The notes below the pieces were generated by a model that worked only from the letters and a program-made list of their open reading frames with translations, was not told the origin of the DNA and ran no database searches. Below, piece after piece: positions 7,312 to 15,246 of a stretch of 24,347 nucleotides of DNA (positions are counted from its first letter, which is position 1; each line of letters opens with the position of its first letter). Source of the DNA: JBGLNJ01 sp964353405 (lineage in GTDB: Bacteria; Chloroflexota; Anaerolineae; Fen-1058); the NCBI GenBank assembly GCA_964353405.1, contig CAYGWJ010000288.1:1-24347 (forward strand), given 5' to 3'. The position numbers were made by a program, and so were the translations under genes.

Positions 7312-8157
7312 TTATCGCTGCAGTAACTCGGGCGGCCCATCCGTTTGAACGCGGTACCAGTACGTGGGGACGTCGGGCAACGTCCCACGCGCGTCAAAAT
7401 GCGCCGCCAGTTGCACGCCGACGCCGCGCCGAATCGGGCTGCCCGGCGCGCGCCCTATCGCGTCAAACAACATCTGCGCAGCCTGGTACGTCGCCCACGC
7501 ATACGGCCCCGGCTCTACGCCGTTCGACACAACGCGATAACGGGCGATGAACTGCCGCGCCTGGGGGACATCGTGCGGCCACGGAGCGCCCACCGCGACA
7601 AGTGTCCCGGTCAACACACCACCTGCCAAGACATCGTCCAGGCTCACCGAGCCGCTGATCGCCTGGCTCGGCGGTCCGGTGCGAAACGCCGCCGGGAACG
7701 AACAGCCTGCGCACGGAGCATCGGGCAGCACATCGGCCGGGATGACCGGCGCGACGAGGGGCAACGCCGCGAGCGCGTAAACATCCCACGCGGCGCGAGT
7801 CGTCTCGATTCGATAGTGGCCGATGACGGCCACCACCTGCGGGTCGAGCGCAAGCTGCCTGGCCCGCTCGATGGCCGAGGGCGCGTCGCCGCCATCGTCA
7901 TAGGCTACCAGCTCCACGCGATAGCCCCCCACTCCACCGGCCGCGTTTCGCTCGCGCACGGCCAGTCGGGCCGCGTAAATGGCATCATAACCGACCGGCC
8001 GATAACGCCCCTCAAAAGGCGCAACGAGACCGAACTTGACGACGGGAGCAGTCGAGCCGGGAAAAGCGCAAGAGGCAAGCAGCAGGATGCAAGATGCAAG
8101 AAGCAGGACGCGAGGCACAAGTCTGTCTTGCCACTTGCCGCCTGCCGCCGGCCTCAT
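7312..8157 (-). CDS. Substrate-binding lipoprotein, branched-chain amino acid type (shortened)
   Basis: A 281-aa protein with a lipoprotein signal peptide: basic start, hydrophobic VLLLASCILLLAS and lipobox LLAS-C. The mature part begins like periplasmic binding family 6 proteins (VVKFGLVAPFEGRYRPVGYDAIYAARLAVRE, then VELVAYDDGGDA and VVAVIGHYRIETTRAAWDVYA). It resumes their C-terminal lobe (YAWATYQAAQMLFDAIGRA). It is about 100 residues shorter than typical Leu/Ile/Val-binding proteins, with the middle of the second lobe reduced. No ABC permease or ATPase genes are adjacent, so it may be a sensor or scavenging receptor. The ATG at 8157 comes 1 nt after the mltG stop; an ATG at 8181 overlapping mltG is possible. 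Confidence 0.8.
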   Translation of the reverse strand: MRPAAGGKWQDRLVPRVLLLASCILLLASCAFPGSTAPVVKFGLVAPFEGRYRPVGYDAIYAARLAVRERNAAGGVGGYRVELVAYDDGGDAPSAIERARQLALDPQVVAVIGHYRIETTRAAWDVYALAALPLVAPVIPADVLPDAPCAGCSFPAAFRTGPPSQAISGSVSLDDVLAGGVLTGTLVAVGAPWPHDVPQARQFIARYRVVSNGVEPGPYAWATYQAAQMLFDAIGRAPGSPIRRGVGVQLAAHFDARGTLPDVPTYWYRVQTDGPPELLQR

Positions 8158-8158
8158 T

Positions 8159-9304
8159 CTATTTGCATTCCTTAGCCGCATGTTCTTCCAGCGTCTTGGA
8201 AAACATGTGCGTTCCATCGCGGCTGCACGACGCGCGGAAGAAGTAGAAATTCGTCTGCGCGGGATCAATGGCCGCCTGAAGCGAAGCAAGCCCCGGGCCA
8301 GCAATGGGGCCGGGCGGCAGACCTGGGTTGAGGTAGGTGTTGTACGGCGACTGGACGGCGCGATAGTCTTCCTGCACCAACTGCGGCCACCACGGCGCTA
8401 TGCCCCTGGCCGAAGCCATGCCGTACTGAACCGTCGGGTCGGCATCCAGCGCCATGTCGGACTCGAGGCGATTGAGATACACGCCGGCGATGATGGGCCG
8501 CTCTTGTTCGACCACGGCCTCGCGCTCGACAATCGAAGCCAGCGTCACGGCCTGGAACAGCGTGCGCTTTTGCGAGGCCAGATCGTCGCGCATCTTGCGC
8601 GTGAGGCGGTGATCAAAATTCGCCAGCAGCCGCGCAATCACATCGGAAGCCGTCACGTCCTGCGGCAGGCGATAGGTGTCCGGGAACAGGTACCCTTCGA
8701 GCGAAGCGCTCGCCGGGAGCTCGGACAGGAACGAGTATTGAGACGTCCATGCTTTGGCGTCGCGCGCGAGCGCAAGGAAGGCCGTGGCGCTGATCGGCGT
8801 CTGCTGCTCCACCAGCAACGCCACCTCTTCCAACCGGCGCCCCTCGGGAATCGTCAGAGTCAGCTCGTCACCACGCTTGCCGCTCTGGAGCGCCTGCGCG
8901 ATCTGCGGAATGGTCATCGTTTTCTTGAGCGTGAACTGGCCGGCCTCCACGCCGCTGTCGAGCCTGGCGTAACGCAGGTACAGTCGGAACAGCTCCGCAT
9001 CGCGAACCAAACCTTCGCGCTGCAGGCGCGACGCAATCTGCCCCACCGATTCGCCCGGCTCGACTGTAAACACCACCGTCGCCGGATCGTCGCCGGCCGG
9101 CAAGCTCAGCTCTGCCCGGCGAAAATCCAAATAGAGCGACACGCCGAAATCCTGGATGTTCGTCGGCGCGCTGAGAGTGACGCTGCCCTCACCGGACGAG
9201 GCGGGTCGCCGCGTGAGGAAATAGTAACCGGCGGCTCCGATGCCGCCAAAAAAGATGAAAAGAGTGACAAGAAAGATTAAGGTGCGAGCAGCACGTTTTT
9301 TCAT
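8159..9304 (-). CDS. mltG: Endolytic murein transglycosylase MltG (YceG)
   Basis: A 381-aa protein with a short basic N-terminus and one transmembrane anchor (about residues 8-29, TLIFLVTLFIFFGGIGAAGYY). A LysM-like region follows (FTVEPGESVGQIASRLQREGLV), then the YceG catalytic domain: LASIVEREAVVEQERPIIAG with the catalytic Glu, and VYLNRLESDMALDADPTVQYG. MltG cleaves nascent peptidoglycan strands within the chain at the membrane and helps set glycan length. The ATG at 9304 places the anchor at the N-terminus. The open frame extends 37 codons upstream to 9415, but that part shows no family similarity. It lies between ruvX and the lipoprotein gene on one strand. Confidence 0.93.
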   Translation of the reverse strand: MKKRAARTLIFLVTLFIFFGGIGAAGYYFLTRRPASSGEGSVTLSAPTNIQDFGVSLYLDFRRAELSLPAGDDPATVVFTVEPGESVGQIASRLQREGLVRDAELFRLYLRYARLDSGVEAGQFTLKKTMTIPQIAQALQSGKRGDELTLTIPEGRRLEEVALLVEQQTPISATAFLALARDAKAWTSQYSFLSELPASASLEGYLFPDTYRLPQDVTASDVIARLLANFDHRLTRKMRDDLASQKRTLFQAVTLASIVEREAVVEQERPIIAGVYLNRLESDMALDADPTVQYGMASARGIAPWWPQLVQEDYRAVQSPYNTYLNPGLPPGPIAGPGLASLQAAIDPAQTNFYFFRASCSRDGTHMFSKTLEEHAAKECK

Positions 9305-9424
9305 TCGTATTCCATAGGGTGTATTCCGTCTTGGGTCATTCGCACGTCGCCCGTCGAGCAGTCTGTCGGAGAGGTGTAGTTTAGCCCCTCGTGGGCGTAA
9401 TAGCGACGGGCACAAGGCCCTATG

Positions 9425-9868
9425 CTACAAGAGTTCTCCGACGGGCTGCGAGGGCGAGCGATGAGCGTCAAGGTAATCCTGCAAAATGATCGCCGCCGCC
9501 GCCGCATCGAGCTGACCGCGATCACGTGGCCTGCGGCGCCCGGACTGGATCAAACGTTGTGTTGCCTCGACGGTTGTGTAGCGTTCATCCCAAAGCTCGA
9601 CCGGCACAGGCAACGTCGCCGCAAGCGCCTCGACATATCGCCGGACGCGCTGGGCTTGCGGTCCTTCGTCGCCCGAAAGACTGCGCGGGTATCCGGCGAT
9701 AATACGCTCCACACTTTGCTCCGCCGCCAGCCGCGCGATGCGCTCGAAATCTTGACGCTTAGAAGCTCGCGTGATAGTCGTTAGCGGACGAGCGAGCGTC
9801 TCTGTCTCTTCGCATACCGCCACGCCGATGCGCTTGTTTCCGATGTCGAGAGCCAGCATCCGTCCCAT
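9425..9868 (-). CDS. ruvX: RuvX/YqgF RNase H-fold nuclease (putative pre-16S rRNA/Holliday junction nuclease)
   Basis: The 147-aa protein matches the RuvX/YqgF family over its length: MLALDIGNKRIGVAVCEE (first catalytic Asp), IIAGYPRSLSGDEGPQAQRVRRY, the VELWDERYTTVEA motif, and DAAAAAIILQDYL with the last acidic residue. The family is linked to Holliday junction cleavage and, in E. coli and others, to 16S rRNA 5'-end maturation. The ATG at 9868 fits the family start; 9859 is an alternative, and the longer frame to 9925 runs into an inverted repeat. It sits in a same-strand run alaS - baseplate-J-like - ruvX - mltG, close to the alaS/ruvX/mltG neighbourhood of many bacteria. Confidence 0.92.
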   Translation of the reverse strand: MGRMLALDIGNKRIGVAVCEETETLARPLTTITRASKRQDFERIARLAAEQSVERIIAGYPRSLSGDEGPQAQRVRRYVEALAATLPVPVELWDERYTTVEATQRLIQSGRRRPRDRGQLDAAAAAIILQDYLDAHRSPSQPVGELL

Positions 9869-9885
9869 GTGAGTGGTGGGTGACG

Positions 9886-9933
9886 AGTGGTCAGTGGTTA
9901 GTCGGCGCAACTGGCCACTAACCACTGTCCACT
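9886..9933. repeat. Inverted repeat between the baseplate-J-like gene and ruvX
   Basis: 17-nt arms (9886-9902 and 9917-9933) pair with one mismatch around a 14-nt loop. The words AGTGGT and ACCACT recur, continuing as imperfect direct repeats to about 9870. The element occupies the 70-nt gap upstream of ruvX and ends 6 nt before the stop of the upstream gene. No U-tract is present. Confidence 0.7.
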
Positions 9934-9938
9934 GGTCC

Positions 9939-11462
9939 CTAGGCTTGAGGCTTGACTTCTATCTCGGTGCGGAAGGCGAGGAACGGCAGCCTGCCAAACC
10001 AACTCGGCCAGACTTGTACCAGTGGCTCAGCCTGCAGCGGGAGCGATCGTGCCAGGTAAGCTTTTGCGGTATCCAGCCCTTTGCCCGCCACCGCCTTGCG
10101 AACCACATCCGTATCGAGCCGCGCCGCCGCATACCCCGATCCGCGCATCGCAAACAAGAGATTGCCACGCACGTCAGCCGGCGCCAAGGTCTCTTGACGC
10201 TGAAAGGTCAGCCCGTTGGCGATGAGTTCGTGGCCGGGCGGTGTCTGGGCCGCCATGGCGGCATAGACCAGCGCATTCGCGTCCTGCATTCCAACTTTGA
10301 ATGCAGACACGCGTACGCGCATCTGCAAGCCGACCGCTGGAGCTTCTTCGCCCACAAAGCGGTCAAAAGTCTCGTCGAGGATCTCGGCCACCGCCAGGGA
10401 TTCAGGCGGGATCACTTCTTGCTCGCCCAGCGTGGACTGCAATTGGGCCAGGGCGCGCTGCTGAAGCTGCTGCAAGAGCGCCGCGCGCAGGCGGTCTCTG
10501 TCGGCCTGCATCACAGCCGGCACCTGCCTGACGCCGCCACCTGTGGTGGGCTGGGGATTGCTCACGCGCACGGCCAGCGCCGCCACGCCTTCGACCTCGT
10601 TGATAAGGTTAGCCGCAACGTTTCCGCCCGCGCCCACGTCCACCGCCTCGATGGGTGTTTCGATCTGCGCGGCCAGGCCGCCCGGCACCTCGACGTCAGC
10701 CACCGTCACAAAGCGGATGGCCGTGGTAAACGCCGAAGTGCGCATCGCTGTGCCCTTGGGAATTGTGACGGGCTGGCTAAGTTGATTGACAAACACCACT
10801 TTGCCAGTGGCGCGCGTAGAAGGAATGTCCTTTTGCCCGGAGGTCGCGATCTGGGCATTGCCCTCGATTTCGACATAGACCGGAGCTGCCGGGATGCGGG
10901 ACCGGGCATAGTCCACAATCTGGATGTTGGGGTCAAGCACTATATTGAGTCGAACGACGACGGGCTGGCTGGCCGGCACGAGCGTGATCCGCGCATTCGG
11001 CACGAGCAGCACGGCGGCCAAGACGAACACGGCCAGCACCGCGACAAAGATCAACCAGGCCAGCCCCAACCGCACATAGCGCAGACGGTAGGCCGAGACC
11101 TGGCGCGGTCGGCGCTGCGCGGCCGCTTGCCACGCTTCCTCGCTGCGGCGCTGCGTGAGCGGCTCCTCTTCGTCTCGGCGCGAACGCCAGCGCTGCCTGC
11201 GCTGTCCGGCTTGAACAGAATAGAAGACCGGCAGGCCCACCTCGCGCGCCTGCGAGTGAACCAGGCCATCGTCTGTAACGAGCGCCAGATCAATGCCGCC
11301 CAGCGCGGCGCGGCGCTGAAGGAGCGTCAAGTCCACGCGCCGCGTCAGCACATCCGAGTACGGCGGCACGACGAGCAGCACACGCCTGGCCTCGGCCATA
11401 TCCACCCGGTCGCGGATGCTCAGAATGTCATCGGAGGGTTCGAGGTAGATGATTTGTTCCAA
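9939..11462 (-). CDS. Membrane-anchored baseplate-J-like protein
   Basis: A 507-aa protein. The N-terminal ~85 residues form a small cytosolic domain (IIYLEPSDDILSIRDRV, ARRVLLVVPPYSDVLTRRVDLTLLQR). A charged Arg/Glu-rich linker and one transmembrane helix (about 133-154, LAWLIFVAVLAVFVLAAVLLV) follow, then an extracytoplasmic region. The latter has baseplate J/gp47-like features (ATGKVVFVNQLSQPVTIPKGTAMRT, VEVPGGLAAQIETPIEAVDVGAGGNVAANLI). No other phage tail genes are present, so this is a chromosomal cell-envelope protein, not prophage. The start is probably TTG at 11462, 33 nt after the alaS stop: the first in-frame ATG would remove the conserved IYLEP segment. Function is unknown. Confidence 0.75.
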   Translation of the reverse strand: MEQIIYLEPSDDILSIRDRVDMAEARRVLLVVPPYSDVLTRRVDLTLLQRRAALGGIDLALVTDDGLVHSQAREVGLPVFYSVQAGQRRQRWRSRRDEEEPLTQRRSEEAWQAAAQRRPRQVSAYRLRYVRLGLAWLIFVAVLAVFVLAAVLLVPNARITLVPASQPVVVRLNIVLDPNIQIVDYARSRIPAAPVYVEIEGNAQIATSGQKDIPSTRATGKVVFVNQLSQPVTIPKGTAMRTSAFTTAIRFVTVADVEVPGGLAAQIETPIEAVDVGAGGNVAANLINEVEGVAALAVRVSNPQPTTGGGVRQVPAVMQADRDRLRAALLQQLQQRALAQLQSTLGEQEVIPPESLAVAEILDETFDRFVGEEAPAVGLQMRVRVSAFKVGMQDANALVYAAMAAQTPPGHELIANGLTFQRQETLAPADVRGNLLFAMRGSGYAAARLDTDVVRKAVAGKGLDTAKAYLARSLPLQAEPLVQVWPSWFGRLPFLAFRTEIEVKPQA

Positions 11463-11495
11463 TTGCGTTTCACGCCGTGCAATCTGTCCTGCGCT

Positions 11496-14249
11496 CTACA
11501 CACCGAGGGCTTGTCTCACCAGGCCCGGCACCAGCGCCAATGCTTCGGCCAGACGCTTCGAGTCGCGCCCGCCGGCTTGTGCCAGCGTCGGCTTGCCGCC
11601 GCCGCCGCCGCCCACGACCTTGGCGACGGCGCCGGCCAGCTTGCCGGCATGCAGCCCGTGCCCGGTCAAGTCGTCCGTCACCGCGGCGACAATTTGCGGG
11701 CGGCCCTCAATCGCCGCGCCCAGCACAATCACGCCCGAGTGAACACGCGCGCGATACCAGTCCGTCATCTCGCGCATCGCATCCACGTCGGCTACCTTGA
11801 CTTGTGCTGCCAGCACCGGCACATCGCCAACGGTCTGCACCGTGTTCATCAACACATCAAAATCCCGCCGCGCCATTTCGCGGCGGACGCGCGTCAGCTC
11901 CTTTTGCGCCGCCTGCAACTGTTCGAGCGTGTCCTGCACTTTGCGGTCAAGCTCGTCCGGCGCGCACAACAAATATGCGGCGGCATTGTTCATCGTGTTG
12001 AGCCGGCCCAGGATAAAGTCCTGCGCGCCGCGCCCGGTCACCGCCTCGATGCGGCGAATGCCCGCGCCCACGCTGCCTTCTGACACGACGAGGCATGGGC
12101 CGATTTCTGCCGTCATGGTGACGTGCGTCCCGCCGCACAGCTCCTGGCTCACGAGCTCCTCGCCGGGCCAGCCGGTGCGGATGACGCGCACCACATCGCC
12201 ATACTTTTCGCCAAAGAGCGCCATCGCGCCAGAGCCGACGGCGTCTTTATAGTTTTCATAGTGAATATTGACCGGGTAGTTGGAGATGATCAGATCATTG
12301 ACATTCTCAATCACCGCGTCCAACTCGTCCTGCGTGAGCATGGCCGAATGGGTAAAGTCAAAGCGCAGGCGATCGGGCGCGACCAGCGACCCGGCCTGCT
12401 GGACGTGCGTGCCCAGCACCGCGCGCAGTTGCGAATGAAGCAGGTGCGTCCCGGTGTGATTACGCATAATGTCCCAACGCCGGTCGGGATCAACCAGCGC
12501 CCAACATGGCTCGCCCACGCGCGGGCGGCCCGATTGAACCTGGCCGACGTGAAGGATGAGACCCGGCACCGGGCGGCGCGTGTCGCTGATGGCAATCTCC
12601 CACAGCGGCACAGTGTCACCTTTGGCTGCTTCTTGAGGCAAGCGGGCGATCATGCCCATGTCAGCCACCTGCCCGCCGGACTCGACGTAGAACGGCGTGG
12701 CGGGCAAAATGACCTCCACCTTGTCGCCCGGCTTGGCCTGCTGAACCAGTTGCCCATCTACCAGCAAGCCAACGAGCGCCGTTTCCATTTCGGTCGTCGT
12801 GTACGGATCGTGCTCGACGCCTTCCACGCCCAGGCGGCCGCTCTCTTGCAGCTGGCGCAACGCATTGCTATAGGCCGTGAGCGTCTTGTCGTCCATCTCA
12901 AACTTTTCGGACGACCTGGCCTTTTCGCGCTGCCCTGCCAGCGCCTCCTGAAAGCCCTGCTCGTCCACGAAAAAGCCGCGCTCCTCGGCCACGTCGCGGA
13001 TGATTTCGAGCGGCAGGCCAAACGTATCGTAGAGCTTGAACGCCTCCGCGCCTGGCACGATCTGATCTTGAACCACGGCCAGCACATTATCGAGCCGCGC
13101 CAGGCCCAGGTCGAGCGTGCGTTGAAAGCGCTCCTCCTCGTCGGTGATGGCGCGCAAGATGTAATCGCGGCGTGTCACCAGCTCGGAAAAGTGCTGCCCC
13201 ATCGTCTCTATGACGGCATCGGCCACGCCCGCCAGGAAGGGTCGGGTGAAGCCGACTTTGCGCCCAAAACGCGCGGCGCGCCGCAAAATCATGCGCAGCA
13301 CATAACTGCGGCCCACGTTACCCGGCAGCACACCATCGCCGATGAGGAACGTCACCGCGCGCCCATGATCCGCAATGACGCGATAGGCCACAATGTTCTC
13401 TTCCACCTGCGCGTTGGTATGGCCCAGCATTTCTTGCGTCCGGCGCATAAGCGGCATGAACAAGTCGGTCTTGTAGTTGCTGTCCTCGCCCTGCAAGATA
13501 GAGACGATGCGCTCAAAGCCCATGCCGGTGTCCACGTGCTTGGCGGGCAGCGGGTCAAGCTGCGTGGCGCTGGCCCGGTCGTATTGAATGAACACCAGGT
13601 TCCAGATTTCAAAATAGCGGCCGCAATCGCCGTTCACTCCGCAGACGTGGCCGGGCACGTCTTGCTTTTCGCACGTGTCCGGGCCACGGTCAAAGTGAAT
13701 CTCGCTGCATGGGCCGCAGGGGCCGGTCTCGCCCATTTCCCAGAAATTGTCTTTGCGCCCAAAGTAAAGCACGTGCGATGGGTCAATGCCCGGTTGCTCG
13801 CGCCAGTGACCGGCGGCTTCTTCGTCGGTCTCGAGACCGCCCCGGTCGTCCTTGAAGCAGGTAGCCCACAGGCGATCCTTGGGCAATCCCCAGACCTCGG
13901 TGAGCAATTCCCACGCCCAGGCGATGGCCTCCTTTTTATAGTAATCACCGAACGACCAGTTGCCCAGCATCTCGAACATGGTGTGATGGCGCGTATCGCG
14001 GCCCACGTCTTCCAGGTCGTTGTGCTTGCCCGCCACACGCATGCACTTTTGCGTGTCGGCCGCGCGCTTGTATGAGCGGGCGCCCAGGCCCAGAAACACA
14101 TCCTTGAACTGGTTCATGCCCGCGTTGGTAAACAACAGCGTCGGGTCATCCGCCGGAACGAGCGAATCGCTGGGCACGATGGCGTGCCCGCGCTCGGCAA
14201 AAAAGTCCAGGAATTGCTGGCGGATTTCGGCGCTGGTTAGCATCTTCAT
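11496..14249 (-). CDS. alaS: Alanyl-tRNA synthetase
   Basis: A 917-aa class II synthetase that charges tRNA-Ala. The N-terminal catalytic domain shows SDSLVPADDPTLLFTNAGMNQFKDVFLG and the glycine-rich YVLRMILRRAARFGRK helix. The editing domain has the zinc/editing signature NHTGTHLLHSQLRAVLG and, further on, SQELCGGTHV. The C-Ala domain ends with VVGGGGGGKPTLAQAGGRDSKRLAEAL. Length is slightly above the usual ~875 aa. GAGG lies about 11 nt before the ATG at 14249; an ATG two codons further is an alternative. It is the first gene of the cluster with the baseplate-J-like gene, ruvX and mltG, driven by the promoter at 14410-14438 through a long structured leader. Confidence 0.97.
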   Translation of the reverse strand: MKMLTSAEIRQQFLDFFAERGHAIVPSDSLVPADDPTLLFTNAGMNQFKDVFLGLGARSYKRAADTQKCMRVAGKHNDLEDVGRDTRHHTMFEMLGNWSFGDYYKKEAIAWAWELLTEVWGLPKDRLWATCFKDDRGGLETDEEAAGHWREQPGIDPSHVLYFGRKDNFWEMGETGPCGPCSEIHFDRGPDTCEKQDVPGHVCGVNGDCGRYFEIWNLVFIQYDRASATQLDPLPAKHVDTGMGFERIVSILQGEDSNYKTDLFMPLMRRTQEMLGHTNAQVEENIVAYRVIADHGRAVTFLIGDGVLPGNVGRSYVLRMILRRAARFGRKVGFTRPFLAGVADAVIETMGQHFSELVTRRDYILRAITDEEERFQRTLDLGLARLDNVLAVVQDQIVPGAEAFKLYDTFGLPLEIIRDVAEERGFFVDEQGFQEALAGQREKARSSEKFEMDDKTLTAYSNALRQLQESGRLGVEGVEHDPYTTTEMETALVGLLVDGQLVQQAKPGDKVEVILPATPFYVESGGQVADMGMIARLPQEAAKGDTVPLWEIAISDTRRPVPGLILHVGQVQSGRPRVGEPCWALVDPDRRWDIMRNHTGTHLLHSQLRAVLGTHVQQAGSLVAPDRLRFDFTHSAMLTQDELDAVIENVNDLIISNYPVNIHYENYKDAVGSGAMALFGEKYGDVVRVIRTGWPGEELVSQELCGGTHVTMTAEIGPCLVVSEGSVGAGIRRIEAVTGRGAQDFILGRLNTMNNAAAYLLCAPDELDRKVQDTLEQLQAAQKELTRVRREMARRDFDVLMNTVQTVGDVPVLAAQVKVADVDAMREMTDWYRARVHSGVIVLGAAIEGRPQIVAAVTDDLTGHGLHAGKLAGAVAKVVGGGGGGKPTLAQAGGRDSKRLAEALALVPGLVRQALGV

Positions 14250-14271
14250 GGTGATTCAACCTCACTGGCGT

Positions 14272-14355
14272 ATGGCAGATAGCTGATGGCACATCGCGCA
14301 TGGCAGATGGCTGATGGCACATCGCGCATGGCAGATGGCTGATGGCACATCGCCT
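14272..14355. repeat. Three tandem 28-bp repeats in the alaS leader
   Basis: Copies start at 14272, 14300 and 14328, each beginning ATGGCAGAT and containing TGATGGCACATCGC. The first differs at one base and the last diverges at its end, running into the hairpin. The repeats are transcribed as part of the alaS 5' leader. They contain no open frame of note. Confidence 0.88.
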
Positions 14356-14396
14356 ATCGCATATCGCTGACCCCATAAGCGATACGCGATAGGCGA
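14350..14396 (-). repeat. Stem-loop in the alaS leader
   Basis: 19-nt arms (14350-14368 and 14378-14396) pair with a single G-U-type mismatch around a 9-nt loop. The predicted transcript starts near 14403, so the hairpin would form at its very 5' end. No T-box features (specifier loop, conserved UGGN bulge motif) were recognised. Confidence 0.7.
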
Positions 14397-14409
14397 CATG
14401 CAGGTGGGG

Positions 14410-14438
14410 ATTGTAGTCGGAAAGGGAGAAACTGTCAA
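14410..14438 (-). promoter_or_regulatory. Promoter of the alaS cluster
   Basis: Minus-strand TTGACA (14433-14438), 17-nt spacer, TACAAT (14410-14415): a near-consensus sigma70-type promoter. The predicted start near 14403 gives a leader of about 150 nt before alaS. Confidence 0.75.
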
Positions 14439-14477
14439 TCACACGCGGGCGCGGCGCGGAGCGCGACGCAGCCGCCC

Positions 14478-15034
14478 GCTCAGTCCAACGGGCTACGGAC
14501 GGCCAGGCCGCCGCGGTTGAGGACGTGGTGCGCTTCGCGTCATGGTAGTTTTGACGTCCTTGTGGCCGAGGAGTTCCTGGACAGTCCCTCTTCGCGTGTC
14601 ATAGCCGGATTCGAGCAGGTGCGTGGCGAACGAGTGGCGGAAGGTATGACAACTGGCGGGCTTGACGAGGCGGGCCAGGCGCACGGCGTTCCTTCGTTTC
14701 ACTCAGGACAAGCTTTGACGGCGCGCTGCAAGTTGCTTTCGTCCATGTGGTGGCGACGCTTGAGGCCTGTGCGCAGGTCGGTCGAGAGCCGGTCGGAAGG
14801 AAAAGCGTATTGCCAACCCCACTCGCGACTGGCGTTGGGGTATTTGCGGTCGAGCGCGTAGGGCAGATAGACTTGTCCGAAGCCTGCGTCCAGGTTTTGC
14901 TCGTGCAACAGCTTGACACGCTTGAGATATTCCTGCAACGGCGCGATGAGGCTTTCGGGCAACATGGTAACGCGCTCGTGGCCGCCTTTGGCGTCGCGCA
15001 CGGTGATTTCGCGCCAGGGTGAAAAGACTGCAAA
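14478..15034 (-). pseudogene. Decayed integron-type tyrosine recombinase (IntI-like), C-terminal two thirds
   Basis: Pieces in different frames join into one integrase. EITVRDAKGGHERVTMLPE, YLPYALDRKYPNASREWGW and RRHHMDESNLQRAVK are in one frame (from ~15025 to ~14714). AVRLARLVKPAS, CHTFRHSFATHLLESGYD and VQELLGHKDVKTTM are in a second (to ~14535). HVLNRGGLAVRSPLD and stop are in a third (to 14478). The ALDRKYP...RRHHM block matches the extra segment typical of integron integrases and absent from XerC/D. The HxxR box is kept, but the first frame is broken by a 23-nt insertion at 14691-14713, and small insertions near the C-terminus remove the catalytic Tyr context. The N-terminal third is missing. 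It is clearly non-functional. Confidence 0.85.
14691..14713. repeat. 23-nt word insertion that breaks the integrase
   Basis: Comparing the reading frames with the integron-integrase pattern, exactly 23 extra nucleotides separate the codons for AVK and N-AVRLARLVKPAS. The extra word (CCTTCGTTTC...GGACAAGC on the plus strand) resembles the short 'CTTCG...CTCAGGACA' words dispersed in many bacterial genomes. It introduces a frameshift and an in-frame stop. Confidence 0.65.
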
Positions 15035-15152
15035 TTCTGGCGGGGGAATATATCTTATGACTTACAGCAAGGGAGATGGTGGGATGGGTATGACGTGTTT
15101 CTAGCCATTTTCTAACCAAGCACGCATGGTACTCTCGTCCAGACTGGCTTTG

Positions 15153-15196
15153 TTATATTTTTGTCATAAAATTCTTATATTTTTGTCATAAAATTC
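15153..15196. repeat. Perfect 22-bp tandem duplication upstream of the metalloprotease promoter
   Basis: Two identical AT-rich copies (15153-15174, 15175-15196), each starting TTATATTTTTG and ending CATAAAATTC, end 1 nt before the -35 box of the promoter at 15198. This could be an UP-element-like region, a regulator site or a recent slippage duplication. The rest of 15035-15152 is intergenic DNA at the truncated end of the integrase, with nothing recognisable. Confidence 0.9.
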
Positions 15197-15197
15197 A

Positions 15198-15226
15198 TTG
15201 AATGGTGGATTCTCCCATTGTATAAT
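15198..15226 (+). promoter_or_regulatory. Promoter of the metalloprotease gene
   Basis: TTGAAT (15198-15203), 17-nt spacer, then a perfect TATAAT (15221-15226). Transcription would start near 15233, leaving a leader of about 165 nt before the ATG at 15399. Confidence 0.72.
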
Positions 15227-15246
15227 AGAGCGAGTTCCTTTTGAGT

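Noticed and set aside
9939..11462. Prophage or contractile injection system indicated by the baseplate-J-like domain
   Set aside because: No other tail, sheath or capsid genes; the gene has a membrane anchor and sits among alaS, ruvX and mltG.
9873..12083. Long plus-strand open frame opposite the baseplate-J-like gene and alaS
   Set aside because: It is antisense to two well-supported genes; its Arg/His-rich composition is typical of high-GC shadow frames.
12123..14075. Long plus-strand open frame opposite alaS
   Set aside because: Antisense shadow of alaS with no recognisable domain.
14272..14355. CRISPR array
   Set aside because: The 28-bp units are directly adjacent, with no unique spacers between them.
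14250..14410. T-box riboswitch in the alaS leader
   Set aside because: No specifier loop or conserved T-box sequence was recognised; the leader is explained by tandem repeats and a simple hairpin.
15035..15119. Short transposase-like frame on the minus strand near 15100 (DESTMRAWLENG)
   Set aside because: Only about 16 codons before a stop, with no terminal repeats or continuing similarity.
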